Shown: piece by piece, positions 6,688-12,139 of the stretch | How the letters are laid out: every line of letters starts with the position of its first letter | How positions within the stretch are numbered: the stretch's first letter is position 1 | DNA from: a virus | Virus record (IMG/VR): IMGVR_UViG_3300048588_000158 | Span: 1-20,181 of that record | Length of the DNA: 20,181 nt | Reading direction: 5' to 3' (one strand) | Position numbers and translations under genes: made by a program | The notes under the pieces: generated by a model | What the model was told of the DNA's origin: nothing | The model's input: the letters and a program-made list of their open reading frames with translations, nothing else | The model's database searches: none

Positions 6688-7650
6688 TCAGGCACCCTTC
6701 ATCCAGTCTGGCGCGCCGTGGTCATTGACGATCGGCAGGCCGAAGTGGTCGCGCAAACGGCGCAGCTCCGTGAACAGTTCGCCCACGATCCCGGCCATGT
6801 ACTCCATCCGGCCACGATCCTGCGGAGCGTCTTCGACCAGCTGCATGAACCGGTTATAGAGGCTGTCGCAGTCCTCGCCCGCTTCGCCGTTGTCGAGGCC
6901 AGCCGTCAGGTCCAGCCGTACTTGCATGGCCGTTGCCTGCGCGAGCGAGCGCAGTCGTTCGGTCTGCTCGTCAGGAGTGGCGCGGGCCAGGTCGCCGCGT
7001 GCACGGCGTACCTGCGCCTGCAGAGACTCGATTTCGCGCTCACGCTTGTCGGCGCGTTCATCCTTGGCTGCGACGGTGGCGCGTGCCTCCTCCAGCTCAG
7101 CCTGCAGCTTCTGCTTCTGCTCGCGCTGGCGCACGATCAGCTCTTCGGCCAGGTCCAGCACACCTTCCTTGTCGCCGGCCTGAGCAAGCTGGATCAGCGC
7201 CGCGTTGTCATCCTCGGGCAGACCGGCCAGGCGCAGCTCACGCATCTTGGCGGGGCCGATGCCGAGGGCGCGGAGGGCGTTGAAACCCTCGCCTCCGAAC
7301 TTCGCGTAGTTCTTCAGATCGTTGTCGATAATCTCCCTAGAACGCCCCTCCACCAGCCTGCAGTAGTCCTCCCATTTGGTCACCGTGACCAGTTGCCCAT
7401 CTTCATCACGGCACTGAAAACCCTTATAGGCTGCCGATTCCTTGATGGCCTTGATGTCCTCCAAGTCGGTCACGGTGACCAGTTTTGCGAGGGACTGAAG
7501 CACGTCCCGACGCCCACGACGTTCGCCCATGCGCAGCGTGATCGCGCGCTGGTCATCGGCGAAAGCTTCCGCTGCCGTGCGCATCTCGCTCTCGCGCGCG
7601 GCCAGCTCGGGCGGCGTCTTGCCTACGATCTCCAGTTCCTTGCCGCTCAT
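6688..7650 (-). CDS. Coiled-coil early protein upstream of the transposase, 320 aa
   Basis: Function unknown. The N-terminal part (to about 140) is mixed alpha/beta with a WEDYCRLVEGRSREIIDNDL segment (93-112) that resembles a helix-turn-helix-like DNA-associated region in other phage and plasmid proteins. RALGIGPAKMRELRLAGLP (127-145) follows. A strongly charged heptad region (about 165-222, rich in E, K, R, Q and L) is a probable coiled coil. A further helical domain ends the protein. It is coupled by ATGA to the 39-aa gene upstream, and only two bases separate its stop from the transposase start. Proteins of this shape often precede A in B3/BcepMu-like phages. A role in the transposition complex is an inference from position. 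Confidence 0.8.
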   Translation of the reverse strand: MSGKELEIVGKTPPELAARESEMRTAAEAFADDQRAITLRMGERRGRRDVLQSLAKLVTVTDLEDIKAIKESAAYKGFQCRDEDGQLVTVTKWEDYCRLVEGRSREIIDNDLKNYAKFGGEGFNALRALGIGPAKMRELRLAGLPEDDNAALIQLAQAGDKEGVLDLAEELIVRQREQKQKLQAELEEARATVAAKDERADKREREIESLQAQVRRARGDLARATPDEQTERLRSLAQATAMQVRLDLTAGLDNGEAGEDCDSLYNRFMQLVEDAPQDRGRMEYMAGIVGELFTELRRLRDHFGLPIVNDHGAPDWMKGA

Positions 7651-7766
7651 CGGGCACCCCCGACCACGCCCCAGCGCGCCTGGAGCAGCAAGCCGCTCAC
7701 CGGATCGGCAACGGCCTGGAGCACCACTCTTGTTGCAACACCATCGACAAGCACAAAGTGACTCAT
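7647..7766 (-). CDS. Very small hypothetical protein, 39 aa
   Basis: A short frame starts at ATG 7766 and ends at TGA 7647-7649, overlapping the next gene's ATG as ATGA. The peptide begins MSHFVLVDGVATRVVLQ and ends LLQARWGVVGGAR. It has alternating hydrophobic residues and no membrane-spanning length. The perfect coupling at its 3' end and the 11-base gap to the previous gene fill the space between two larger genes exactly, which is the main support. No family is recognised. Confidence 0.6.
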   Translation of the reverse strand: MSHFVLVDGVATRVVLQAVADPVSGLLLQARWGVVGGAR

Positions 7767-7777
7767 GGGTTCATCCT

Positions 7778-8074
7778 TCAATGGGGGCTACGGCTGTAGC
7801 GGTTGGTGAAGTCGTCAACGCGCTGGTTCAGGCGCGTGACTTCGTGTTGATGCGCCATGGCCAGCTGGATCAGCTTCGGGCTGATGCGCCAGAACTCGTT
7901 CGCACCAGGCAGGCGCTCCACGCGACCGATCTCTTCGAGGCCCTGCAGGTCGCGCAGCGTGGTCGGCATGGACTGCTCCACAGCCTGGGCGATGTCGCGC
8001 AGGCGGCGACCCTCGAAACTGTGGCCGGCAAGCGCATCGATCAGGGCGAAGGCGCGCGCAAGTTGGGCGCTCAT
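7778..8074 (-). CDS. IclR-like winged-helix DNA-binding protein, 98 aa
   Basis: From ATG 8074 (coupled by ATGA to the upstream gene) the product begins MSAQLARAFALIDALAGHSFEGRRL and continues RDIAQAVEQSMPTTLRDLQGLEEIGRVER. Two helices, a turn and a recognition helix, followed by a short strand pair (LPGANEFWRI), give the IclR/MarR-type winged-helix pattern (about residues 8-68). The C-terminal HEVTRLNQRVDDFTNRY helix could dimerise. It probably binds DNA as an early regulator in this phage, but the target is unknown. The longer frame to 8461 is noise from upstream genes. Confidence 0.78.
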   Translation of the reverse strand: MSAQLARAFALIDALAGHSFEGRRLRDIAQAVEQSMPTTLRDLQGLEEIGRVERLPGANEFWRISPKLIQLAMAHQHEVTRLNQRVDDFTNRYSRSPH

Positions 8075-8262
8075 GACGTCACCTGGAAGGTGGTGAAGGC
8101 CTTTGCGGCGGTCAGGCGCTTGTCCTGCACCAGCTTGGCCAGGTGGCCTTGGATCACGGCCTGATACGGGCCAGCGGGCTTGACGAACTGGGCGTAGACC
8201 ATCGCGTCGGTGGCCTCGCCACGGGCGCGCACGAAGGCGACGATGCGGTCGGGGAGGTTCAT
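8071..8262 (-). CDS. Small phage protein with winged-helix-like pattern, 63 aa
   Basis: The ATG at 8262 overlaps the stop of the upstream gene (ATGA), so it is preferred over an in-frame ATG at 8310. The peptide starts MNLPDRIVAFVRARGEATDAMV, followed by YQAVIQGHLAKLVQDKRLTA and a strand ending TTFQV. Helix, helix-with-glycine turn, recognition-type helix and terminal strand fit a minimal winged helix found in Mu-like early regions. No catalytic residues are seen. Its position between two other putative DNA-binding proteins suggests a set of small regulators, but this is inference. Confidence 0.72.
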   Translation of the reverse strand: MNLPDRIVAFVRARGEATDAMVYAQFVKPAGPYQAVIQGHLAKLVQDKRLTAAKAFTTFQVTS

Positions 8263-8519
8263 TTCGACCGTTCCATAACTGCGTACCGTGCGTGGACGAG
8301 CAGCAGCCACAGGCGCTGCATCGGATCTTCCTTAACTTGACGGCAGCATCGGCACGCCTTCTTGGTGAGCCGCTGGAAGACGTCGTTTGTCTTTGCGAAC
8401 TCAAACAGGCCCTCGTAAGTGCCGCTGGCGAAGGCGGCTGCCAGATCAACGAGAAGATCACGAGCTTCCACCAGCTCGGGGGCGGGGCTCTTGGGGCTCT
8501 TGGGGCTCTTTGTTTTCAT
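8259..8519 (-). CDS. Hypothetical early protein with KSP repeats at the N-terminus, 86 aa
   Basis: The start ATG at 8519 overlaps the stop of the Ner-like gene. The product begins MKTKSPKSPKSPAPELVEARD: three KSP units encoded by three exact 9-bp direct repeats (8484-8510). A hydrophobic helix follows (LLVDLAAAFASG), then a KKACRCCRQVKED segment with three cysteines (near 54-60), and finally a LWLLLVHARYAVMERSK tail. Closely spaced cysteines could bind a metal but only one C-x-C-C cluster is visible, so no zinc finger is claimed. Family not recognised. Confidence 0.72.
   Translation of the reverse strand: MKTKSPKSPKSPAPELVEARDLLVDLAAAFASGTYEGLFEFAKTNDVFQRLTKKACRCCRQVKEDPMQRLWLLLVHARYAVMERSK
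8484..8510. repeat. Three tandem copies of a 9-bp unit inside a coding region
   Basis: The plus-strand unit ggggctctt occurs three times without interruption. On the minus strand it encodes the KSP repeats at residues 4-12 of the 86-aa early protein. Because the unit is a multiple of three, gain or loss by replication slippage would keep the frame. Confidence 0.9.
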
Positions 8520-8737
8520 GCCGCGAGGTCCTCGGCACGAATACCCGCCTCGCGGCAGAGCTTGGCGCGGAGCGCACTGCCTTTAGGGCCGTTCCAGCTC
8601 CCAAGGATCGCCTGGCGCACGTTCGAATGCAGTTGGTTATTCGCACGGCACCACTCTGCGAGTGTGGTGCCATTTGCGATGAAGTGAGCCTTGATGCGCC
8701 GCAAAAGTTTCAGGCTCGGCGGTGGAACTGTCGGCAT
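8516..8737 (-). CDS. Ner-like DNA-binding protein, first gene of the early operon, 73 aa
   Basis: The ATG at 8737 has a good ribosome site (AAGGA, 7 bases upstream); the open frame extending to 8911 would run through the repressor gene and is rejected. The sequence LKLLRRIKAHFIANGTTLAEWCRANNQLHSNVRQAILGSWNG (given here only by its key parts) contains an N-terminal helix, the TTLAEWCRAN helix, a turn, and the VRQAIL recognition helix. It resembles Ner/Nlp-type or phage Cro-like small proteins. In Mu, Ner downregulates both early and repressor promoters. Location as first early gene, opposite the repressor, supports a Cro/Ner role. Confidence 0.78.
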   Translation of the reverse strand: MPTVPPPSLKLLRRIKAHFIANGTTLAEWCRANNQLHSNVRQAILGSWNGPKGSALRAKLCREAGIRAEDLAA

Positions 8738-8760
8738 CGGAGTATCCTTGTCAGCCGCTG

Positions 8761-8789
8761 TTGGTAGGGGCTGATAGTTGCTCAATATT
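8761..8789 (+). promoter_or_regulatory. Putative rightward promoter for the repressor
   Basis: TTGGTA at 8761-8766 and AATATT at 8784-8789 are 17 bases apart, close to sigma-70 -35 and -10 boxes. Transcription would start near 8796 and give a leader of about 27 bases to the repressor ATG at 8823. The -10 box overlaps the centre of the palindrome at 8779-8796, so a protein bound there would block it. Confidence 0.55.
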
Positions 8790-8802
8790 TTGAGCACGTC
8801 AA
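8774..8802 (-). promoter_or_regulatory. Putative leftward early promoter
   Basis: On the minus strand TTGACG (8802-8797) is followed after exactly 17 bases by AACTAT (8779-8774). The -35 is near consensus, the -10 weaker. The spacer coincides almost exactly with the 18-bp palindrome, so binding of the repressor or Ner-like protein would prevent early transcription. The Ner-like start codon lies about 30 bases downstream. Confidence 0.55.
8779..8796. promoter_or_regulatory. 18-bp palindromic operator in the divergent control region
   Basis: TGCTCAA TATT TTGAGCA is a perfect inverted repeat with 7-base arms and a 4-base centre, in an AT-richer patch of a GC-rich genome. It overlaps both predicted promoters. 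A further half-site-like TGAGCA lies at 8824-8829. It is the most likely binding site for the adjacent repressor or the Ner-like protein; which of the two binds cannot be told from sequence. Confidence 0.72.
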
Positions 8803-8822
8803 GCCCAGGGATGACCTGATTT

Positions 8823-9212
8823 ATGAGCACACCATCTGAGCGCTTGCGAACCGAAGCCGAAGCAAGAGGCGTCGCGCAACTTGCGCGTGACGTCGGGGTG
8901 GCTCGGAACACGCTCTACAACTGGTTCGAGAAGGGCAACGTCCCACTAGACAAGCTGCTGGCGCTCGGCGAGGCCGGAATCGACATCGCTTACGTCGTGA
9001 CGGGGCACAACAGAGAGTTCCGGGACGCGCTTCGGCGCGTCAGGCATGCGGTCGCAGAGGCGGACACGCCTGGGGATCAGCTGCTGAAGTACGAGGACCT
9101 CATGCGAGAAGGTGAGCAAGAAGCGGAGCTGCTTGCCAATTTCCGTGCCTGCACCCCACCCAATCGGGACACTATCCGCAACCTCGCCGCGCAGCTCGCC
9201 AAACTCAAGTGA
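8823..9212 (+). CDS. Phage repressor (C-type, Cro/CI-like helix-turn-helix), 129 aa
   Basis: The N-terminal part contains a clear helix-turn-helix: GVAQLARDVGVARNTLYNWF (about residues 18-37), followed by KGNVPLDKLLALGEAGIDIAYVVTG. This last stretch is the typical helix and short strand in XRE-type phage repressors and matches repressor-like proteins beside Mu-like early operons. The C-terminal half is helical (RDALRRVRHAVAEAD, then REGEQEAELLANFRA) and could serve for oligomerisation. No peptidase S24 domain or Ser/Lys dyad is present, so RecA-type self-cleavage is unlikely. It is transcribed away from the early genes and probably maintains lysogeny by binding the palindrome at 8779-8796. 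Confidence 0.85.
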   Translation: MSTPSERLRTEAEARGVAQLARDVGVARNTLYNWFEKGNVPLDKLLALGEAGIDIAYVVTGHNREFRDALRRVRHAVAEADTPGDQLLKYEDLMREGEQEAELLANFRACTPPNRDTIRNLAAQLAKLK

Positions 9213-9269
9213 GAGATTCCGCGCCCTGAGGACAGTACTCAAGACCACCAGCAGCAAAGGGGAAAGCTC

Positions 9270-9503
9270 ATGGCCAAGCTGATCTGCGCCGACTGTGGCC
9301 ACGTCGGCACACCGAAGTCGGTGACGAAGGGAAATATCGGGATCGAGATCGTGTTGTGGCTGTGCTTCCTGCTGCCTGGCTTGATCTACTCGATCTGGCG
9401 CCTGTCGTCCAAGCACAAGGCCTGCCGGGCGTGCGGCCAGCAGACCCTGCTGCCGCTGGACTCACCCCGCGGAAAGAAGCTGCAGGCGGAACTGGCGCAG
9501 TGA
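9270..9503 (+). CDS. Zinc-ribbon protein with one membrane segment, 77 aa
   Basis: Residues 6-9 (CADC) and about 51-54 (CRAC) form two CxxC pairs, a zinc ribbon split by a hydrophobic segment (IGIEIVLWLCFLLPGLIYSIW, about 23-43) that could cross the membrane once. The ends are basic and hydrophilic. A GGGGAAA ribosome site precedes the ATG. It overlaps the following membrane-protein gene by GTGA. Similar short zinc-ribbon membrane proteins are scattered in phages and hosts without known function. Placed right after the repressor, it may be expressed in the lysogen, but no separate promoter is obvious in the 57-base gap. Confidence 0.78.
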   Translation: MAKLICADCGHVGTPKSVTKGNIGIEIVLWLCFLLPGLIYSIWRLSSKHKACRACGQQTLLPLDSPRGKKLQAELAQ

Positions 9504-9802
9504 AAGCGCTGGCCTTCGTATTTCTTGCTGCCGGTGTCGCGCTCGCGCTGATGTCTGTTGGGCAGTTGATGCCCGAAAGCGAGAGCGACCGGATCATCCG
9601 GAATCTCAACGAGGCAACTTCTCAAACTCAGCAGCAGATCAACGCGCACTTGGTAGCCGCCGGGAAGAAGCCGCAGCCGATCTCAGCGCCCGAAGGTGCT
9701 GGGGACAGAACGATCGGGCTTGCGCTGCTGGGCAGCGGCGTGGGGCTGATCCTGGCGGGTAGCGTTTTGCTTGCGGGAGCGCGGAAGGACCCCGCCCCAT
9801 GA
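9500..9802 (+). CDS. Small membrane protein with two hydrophobic segments, 100 aa
   Basis: The GTG at 9500 overlaps the previous stop (GTGA); the longer frame from 9356 runs through the zinc-ribbon gene and is rejected. Hydrophobic segments lie at about residues 2-18 (KALAFVFLAAGVALALM) and 74-93 (IGLALLGSGVGLILAGSVLL). A soluble middle region of about 55 residues (SESDRIIRNLNEATSQTQQQI and onward) separates them. With two spans both ends would lie on the same side. The first segment could instead be a signal anchor. No family is recognised. With its neighbour it forms a candidate lysogeny-expressed membrane unit. Confidence 0.72.
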   Translation: MKALAFVFLAAGVALALMSVGQLMPESESDRIIRNLNEATSQTQQQINAHLVAAGKKPQPISAPEGAGDRTIGLALLGSGVGLILAGSVLLAGARKDPAP

Positions 9803-10033
9803 GCGCCGACGAACTGGTATCCCTACGCGTTGATGTGGATCTCTTAAAGCAGGACGTCACGGGCCTTCGCCTATCAGGCGCTGGTCAAGGCGCTCAGCGA
9901 GGCTGGCGCGCTGCAGATGGATGATCTGTTCAGGGAGCTTGCCGGGGCACAAGCCAGCGCCAGGCGCGTAGGAGAATCTGGCGCAGCCGCATTGCTGGCT
10001 TCGCTGGCGGAGCAGCTGCAAGGGATCGAGTAG
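9799..10033 (+). pseudogene. Frameshifted small helical phage protein (about 77 aa if restored)
   Basis: The ATG at 9799 overlaps the previous stop, and the frame reads MSADELVSLRVDVDLLKQDVT before drifting into a short out-of-frame tail that ends near 9924. From about 9865 the coding pattern continues in the next frame as FAYQALVKALSEAGALQMDD and on to EQLQGIE and the TAG at 10031-10033. Removing one G from the GGG at about 9860-9863 joins both parts into a plausible 77-aa helical protein. This is either a real one-base insertion, a sequencing error, or less likely a programmed frameshift. Both halves look conserved and coding. Function unknown. Confidence 0.65.
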
Positions 10034-10081
10034 CCCAGCCTGGTGGCGGGCGATGGGTTGTCCAGTCGAAGTGGTTCATGG

Positions 10082-10255
10082 TCAATCCCCTCCCGAACAT
10101 GAGACCACAAGCAGTCCCACCATCAGCGCGCCGACCAGGGCGCCGCTGACCCACACGACGGCGTGGGTGAGCAGCTGCTGCGTCATTCCGGCTGCCTTGG
10201 CGGCACCGCGGGCGGTGGCTAGGGCGGATTGGAACAGGGCGCGGAGTCGGTTCAT
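10082..10255 (-). CDS. Small membrane protein on the opposite strand, 57 aa
   Basis: From ATG 10255 (overlapping the upstream stop as ATGA) the product starts MNRLRALFQSALATARGAAKAAG, a positively charged amphipathic helix. A hydrophobic segment follows (AVVWVSGALVGALMVGLLVVS, about residues 33-53), then a tail CSGGD. One membrane span with the N-terminus probably inside is likely. The late VVSCSGGD could suggest a lipobox-like C, but it sits at the C-terminal end, so it is not a lipoprotein signal. No family recognised. It is the second gene of a two-gene minus-strand island inside the rightward region. Confidence 0.65.
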   Translation of the reverse strand: MNRLRALFQSALATARGAAKAAGMTQQLLTHAVVWVSGALVGALMVGLLVVSCSGGD

Positions 10256-10503
10256 GCTCTCGGCGGCCACTCGCAGAAGTAGCTGTCGGGCTTCGGGTCG
10301 CCTTCCTGGACCAGCGGGACGCTGGTAGCGCTCAGCGGGGAACCGTTGGCGTCGAAGGCCGCGAGGTTGACGCAGTTTTCAGACCAGATGCCGCAGATGA
10401 TCGCGGCAAGCGGCTGTGGCTTTCCGGACGAATCAACGATTCGTGCGGTGGGCTGGTGCTGGCCCGGCGTGAAATGCACGATGCGGCCGATGGTGGGTTT
10501 CAT
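10252..10503 (-). CDS. Conserved phage protein of unknown function, 83 aa
   Basis: The product reads MKPTIGRIVHFTPGQHQP at the start, then QPLAAIICGIWSENCVNLAAFDANG, and ends VPLVQEGDPKPDSYFCEWPP. This pattern (IGRIVHF, PLAAII, W, VNL, FD-NG, SVPL, FCEWP) is one I recognise from many unrelated temperate phages, where it is a small beta-rich protein of unknown role. AAGGA lies 6 bases before the ATG. The gene heads a minus-strand island that diverges from the lysis genes, with a strong inverted repeat in its leader (10522-10540). Placement opposite to its surroundings suggests independent control. Confidence 0.78.
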   Translation of the reverse strand: MKPTIGRIVHFTPGQHQPTARIVDSSGKPQPLAAIICGIWSENCVNLAAFDANGSPLSATSVPLVQEGDPKPDSYFCEWPPRA

Positions 10504-10521
10504 GTTCGATCCTTGAGCTAC

Positions 10522-10540
10522 GCGCCGAATCGGTCGGCGC
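10522..10540. repeat. Perfect inverted repeat in the divergent leader
   Basis: GCGCCGA ATCGG TCGGCGC has two perfect 7-base arms around 5 bases. It lies 19 bases upstream of the minus-strand gene at 10503. It could be a protein-binding operator or an RNA hairpin in that gene's leader. No T-run follows on either strand, so it is not an intrinsic terminator. Confidence 0.8.
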
Positions 10541-10576
10541 CACCGTCGAAGGCTCTAGCCTAGCCATCTGATCTGG

Positions 10577-10605
10577 TTCTGGCTTTGGAACCCTTTCCCA
10601 ATACT
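10577..10605 (+). promoter_or_regulatory. Possible rightward promoter for the lysis/late genes
   Basis: AATACT at 10600-10605 is a fair -10 box; 17 bases upstream, TTCTGG (10577-10582) is a poor -35. A GGTTC...GAACC inverted repeat (10575-10592) overlaps the -35 area, as expected if an activator of Mor/C type is needed. Transcription would start about 20 bases before the endolysin ribosome site. Low certainty. Confidence 0.35.
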
Positions 10606-10634
10606 CCGCAGTTGTCGCGCGGGAGACTGGCGCC

Positions 10635-11165
10635 ATGAGCGATCCGGTCTCCACCTCTACGACGCACGCCGGCCCTGTGGTGGCCAGCGTCCTGGGCATC
10701 CTGCTGATTGCGGGCATCGTGGTGGCGCCGTGGGAGGGCTACTCGCCCACGCCGTACCGGGATGCCGTCCAGGTGCTGACGGTTTGCCGTGGCCACACCG
10801 GCAACGTCGAGGACCGGCCGTACAGCAAGGCCGAGTGCGAGCGGCTGTTCCGGTCTGACCTGGGCGAGGCCTGGCAGACGGTGGAGCGCTGCATCACCGG
10901 GCCGATGACCGACTACCAGGCGGCCGCCCTGACCAGCTTTGCCTACAACGTTGGCCCCGGTGGCAAGGGCATCAAGGATGGGCTGTGCTGGCTCAAGAGC
11001 GGCTCGATGCCGCGTGTGCGCCGGTACGCCAACGCCGGCGACTGGCCCAGGGCCTGCGCCGCGCTGGAGGACTGGGTCTATGCCGGCGGGCGAAAGCTGC
11101 GAGGGCTGGAACGGCGGCGCGCTGCGGAGCGCGCTCTTTGCGACGGGAAGTGGGAGCCGAGCTGA
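10635..11165 (+). CDS. SAR-type endolysin, phage lysozyme (T4/P21-like muramidase)
   Basis: The enzyme cleaves the glycan strands of peptidoglycan at lysis. The catalytic triad pattern E-x8-D-x5-T is visible as E34 (WEGYSP), D43 (YRDA) and T49 (VLTVCRGHTG). A weakly hydrophobic N-terminal segment (about 14-32, VVASVLGILLIAGIVV) rich in Ala, Gly and Ile is typical of a signal-arrest-release domain, so export would be Sec-dependent and activation would follow membrane depolarisation. A family FAYNVG motif appears at about 103-108. GGGAG precedes the ATG. At 176 aa it has normal length. The next genes overlap it and encode small membrane proteins, forming a lysis cassette. Confidence 0.93.
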   Translation: MSDPVSTSTTHAGPVVASVLGILLIAGIVVAPWEGYSPTPYRDAVQVLTVCRGHTGNVEDRPYSKAECERLFRSDLGEAWQTVERCITGPMTDYQAAALTSFAYNVGPGGKGIKDGLCWLKSGSMPRVRRYANAGDWPRACAALEDWVYAGGRKLRGLERRRAAERALCDGKWEPS

Positions 11166-11272
11166 TGTTGAGCACGATCACGGGTTTGGGGTTGCTGTTG
11201 CTGCTGCCGCTGGCGCTGCTGTTCGCGGTCGCCTGGGGCTGTATTGCGCTGTGGAAAAAGGCGCGGCGGTGA
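11165..11272 (+). CDS. Tiny membrane peptide, 35 aa
   Basis: The ATG overlaps the endolysin stop by one base (TGATG). The peptide is MLSTITGLGLLLLLPLALLF followed by AVAWGCIALWKKARR: a single, very hydrophobic span with a basic C-terminal end, so the C-terminus is likely cytoplasmic. Position beside a SAR endolysin makes it a candidate pinholin or antiholin component, but no holin family signature can be shown. The exact end-to-start coupling on both sides supports that it is translated. Confidence 0.55.
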   Translation: MLSTITGLGLLLLLPLALLFAVAWGCIALWKKARR

Positions 11273-11358
11273 TGTGGCTGGCCGCACTGCTACTGGTTAT
11301 CTGGTGCCTGGTGCTGGTGATGGACTACGGCATTTCACGCAAGAGCGGGAGGGACTGA
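11272..11358 (+). CDS. Tiny membrane peptide, 28 aa
   Basis: The ATG at 11272 shares its A with the previous TGA. The peptide MWLAALLLVIWCLVLVMDYG ends ISRKSGRD; it has one short membrane span and a charged C-terminal tail. A GTG three bases earlier (11269) is an alternative start. Its stop overlaps the next ATG (TGATG). Coupling on both sides and the hydrophobic composition are the only evidence. It might act with the preceding peptide in lysis or as a membrane anchor. Confidence 0.45.
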   Translation: MWLAALLLVIWCLVLVMDYGISRKSGRD

Positions 11359-11747
11359 TGTACGGCATCGCGGGACCGCTGGAACAGCTGCGCATGCGGG
11401 CAGAGGCAGCTGAGCAGGAAGCGAAACCGCAGCTGCAGGCGCGGATGTGGAAGAGCGCGGCCTTCGTCTGGATCCTGGTCGGGATGCTGAGCGGCTTCAT
11501 GGCCGGCAACCTGAAAGCCATCGCCGCCGATGCCCTGCCAGGGCAGCCGCATGGCGTGGCGGTGGAGTGCTGGCGCCTGGATCCGACCGGCGCGCGGCGA
11601 CTGGTCTGGCGAGCCACCGGCCGCACGGCCTGGACGGAAGTCCGCGACGGTGTCGATGTGCTGGTGGTGGCGCAGGACACGCGCGATGTGGAGGTCGAGA
11701 TTACAGACGGTGTGGGGTGCGTGGTGCGGCCGGAGTTTGCGCCGTGA
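11358..11747 (+). CDS. Membrane-anchored phage protein, 129 aa
   Basis: The start at 11358 overlaps the previous stop. Residues 1-30 are charged and helical (LEQLRMRAEAAEQEAKPQLQ), then a membrane segment (about 32-51, SAAFVWILVGMLSGFMAGNL) leads into a beta-rich C-terminal domain (VAVECWRLDPTG, RLVWRATGRT, VDVLVVAQD, VEVEITDGVGCVV). Signal-anchor topology would place this domain in the periplasm. The function is unknown. It sits in the interval between endolysin and spanins, a place where Mu-like phages commonly keep several small membrane proteins. Confidence 0.72.
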   Translation: MYGIAGPLEQLRMRAEAAEQEAKPQLQARMWKSAAFVWILVGMLSGFMAGNLKAIAADALPGQPHGVAVECWRLDPTGARRLVWRATGRTAWTEVRDGVDVLVVAQDTRDVEVEITDGVGCVVRPEFAP

Positions 11748-12139
11748 GCGGGCTATTCGAGAGCGTCTCGGTCTGGCTTCTGGCGCTGACCTTCAACAGC
11801 CCGTGGATGGTGCTGTTCTACGGTCTGCCGCTGCTGCTGTGCGCCTATGGATACACCGCCCGCACCTGGCGCAACTACCGCAAGGACGTGGCCAAGTGCG
11901 GCAACGAGTTCTACAGCCCAACGGACACGATCGGCACGCTGATCGGCCGCGGCGTGTGCACGGTGACCCCGCTCGCAAACCTGCTGGCGGCCATCTTCGA
12001 TCTGGGCCCGGAAGTGTTCGGCTCGTTCTTCCGCTGGATTGGTCGGGTATTCGATGCACCGCTGGTGCCCGGGCGCAAGAAGGACCCGCCCGTGCCCGAC
12101 TGGCAATCGGCAATGTCGAGCCGGGAGCCGCGGCGATGA
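11744..12139 (+). CDS. Conserved phage membrane protein, 131 aa
   Basis: The GTG at 11744 overlaps the previous stop as GTGA. Two hydrophobic stretches occur near residues 7-17 and 19-35 (SVWLLALTF, WMVLFYGLPLLLCAYGY), followed by a basic TARTWRNYRKD segment. TDTIGTLIGRGVCTVTPLANLLAAIFD then follows, and the end is FGSFFRWIGRVFDAPLVPGRK. This pattern is one I recognise from phage proteins in the same position in other transposable and siphophages of proteobacteria; no function is known. It may be a membrane component of the lysis or exclusion set. Confidence 0.75.
   Translation: MSGLFESVSVWLLALTFNSPWMVLFYGLPLLLCAYGYTARTWRNYRKDVAKCGNEFYSPTDTIGTLIGRGVCTVTPLANLLAAIFDLGPEVFGSFFRWIGRVFDAPLVPGRKKDPPVPDWQSAMSSREPRR

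Noticed and set aside
6673-7761. 362-aa open frame on the plus strand
   Set aside because: It is antisense to the coiled-coil early gene, which is coupled to its neighbours and shows heptad patterns; the plus frame has no ribosome site or recognised motif.
10635-11165. Canonical holin-dependent endolysin without membrane segment
   Set aside because: The N-terminal segment at residues 14-32 is hydrophobic and rich in Gly and Ala, which fits the SAR type better.
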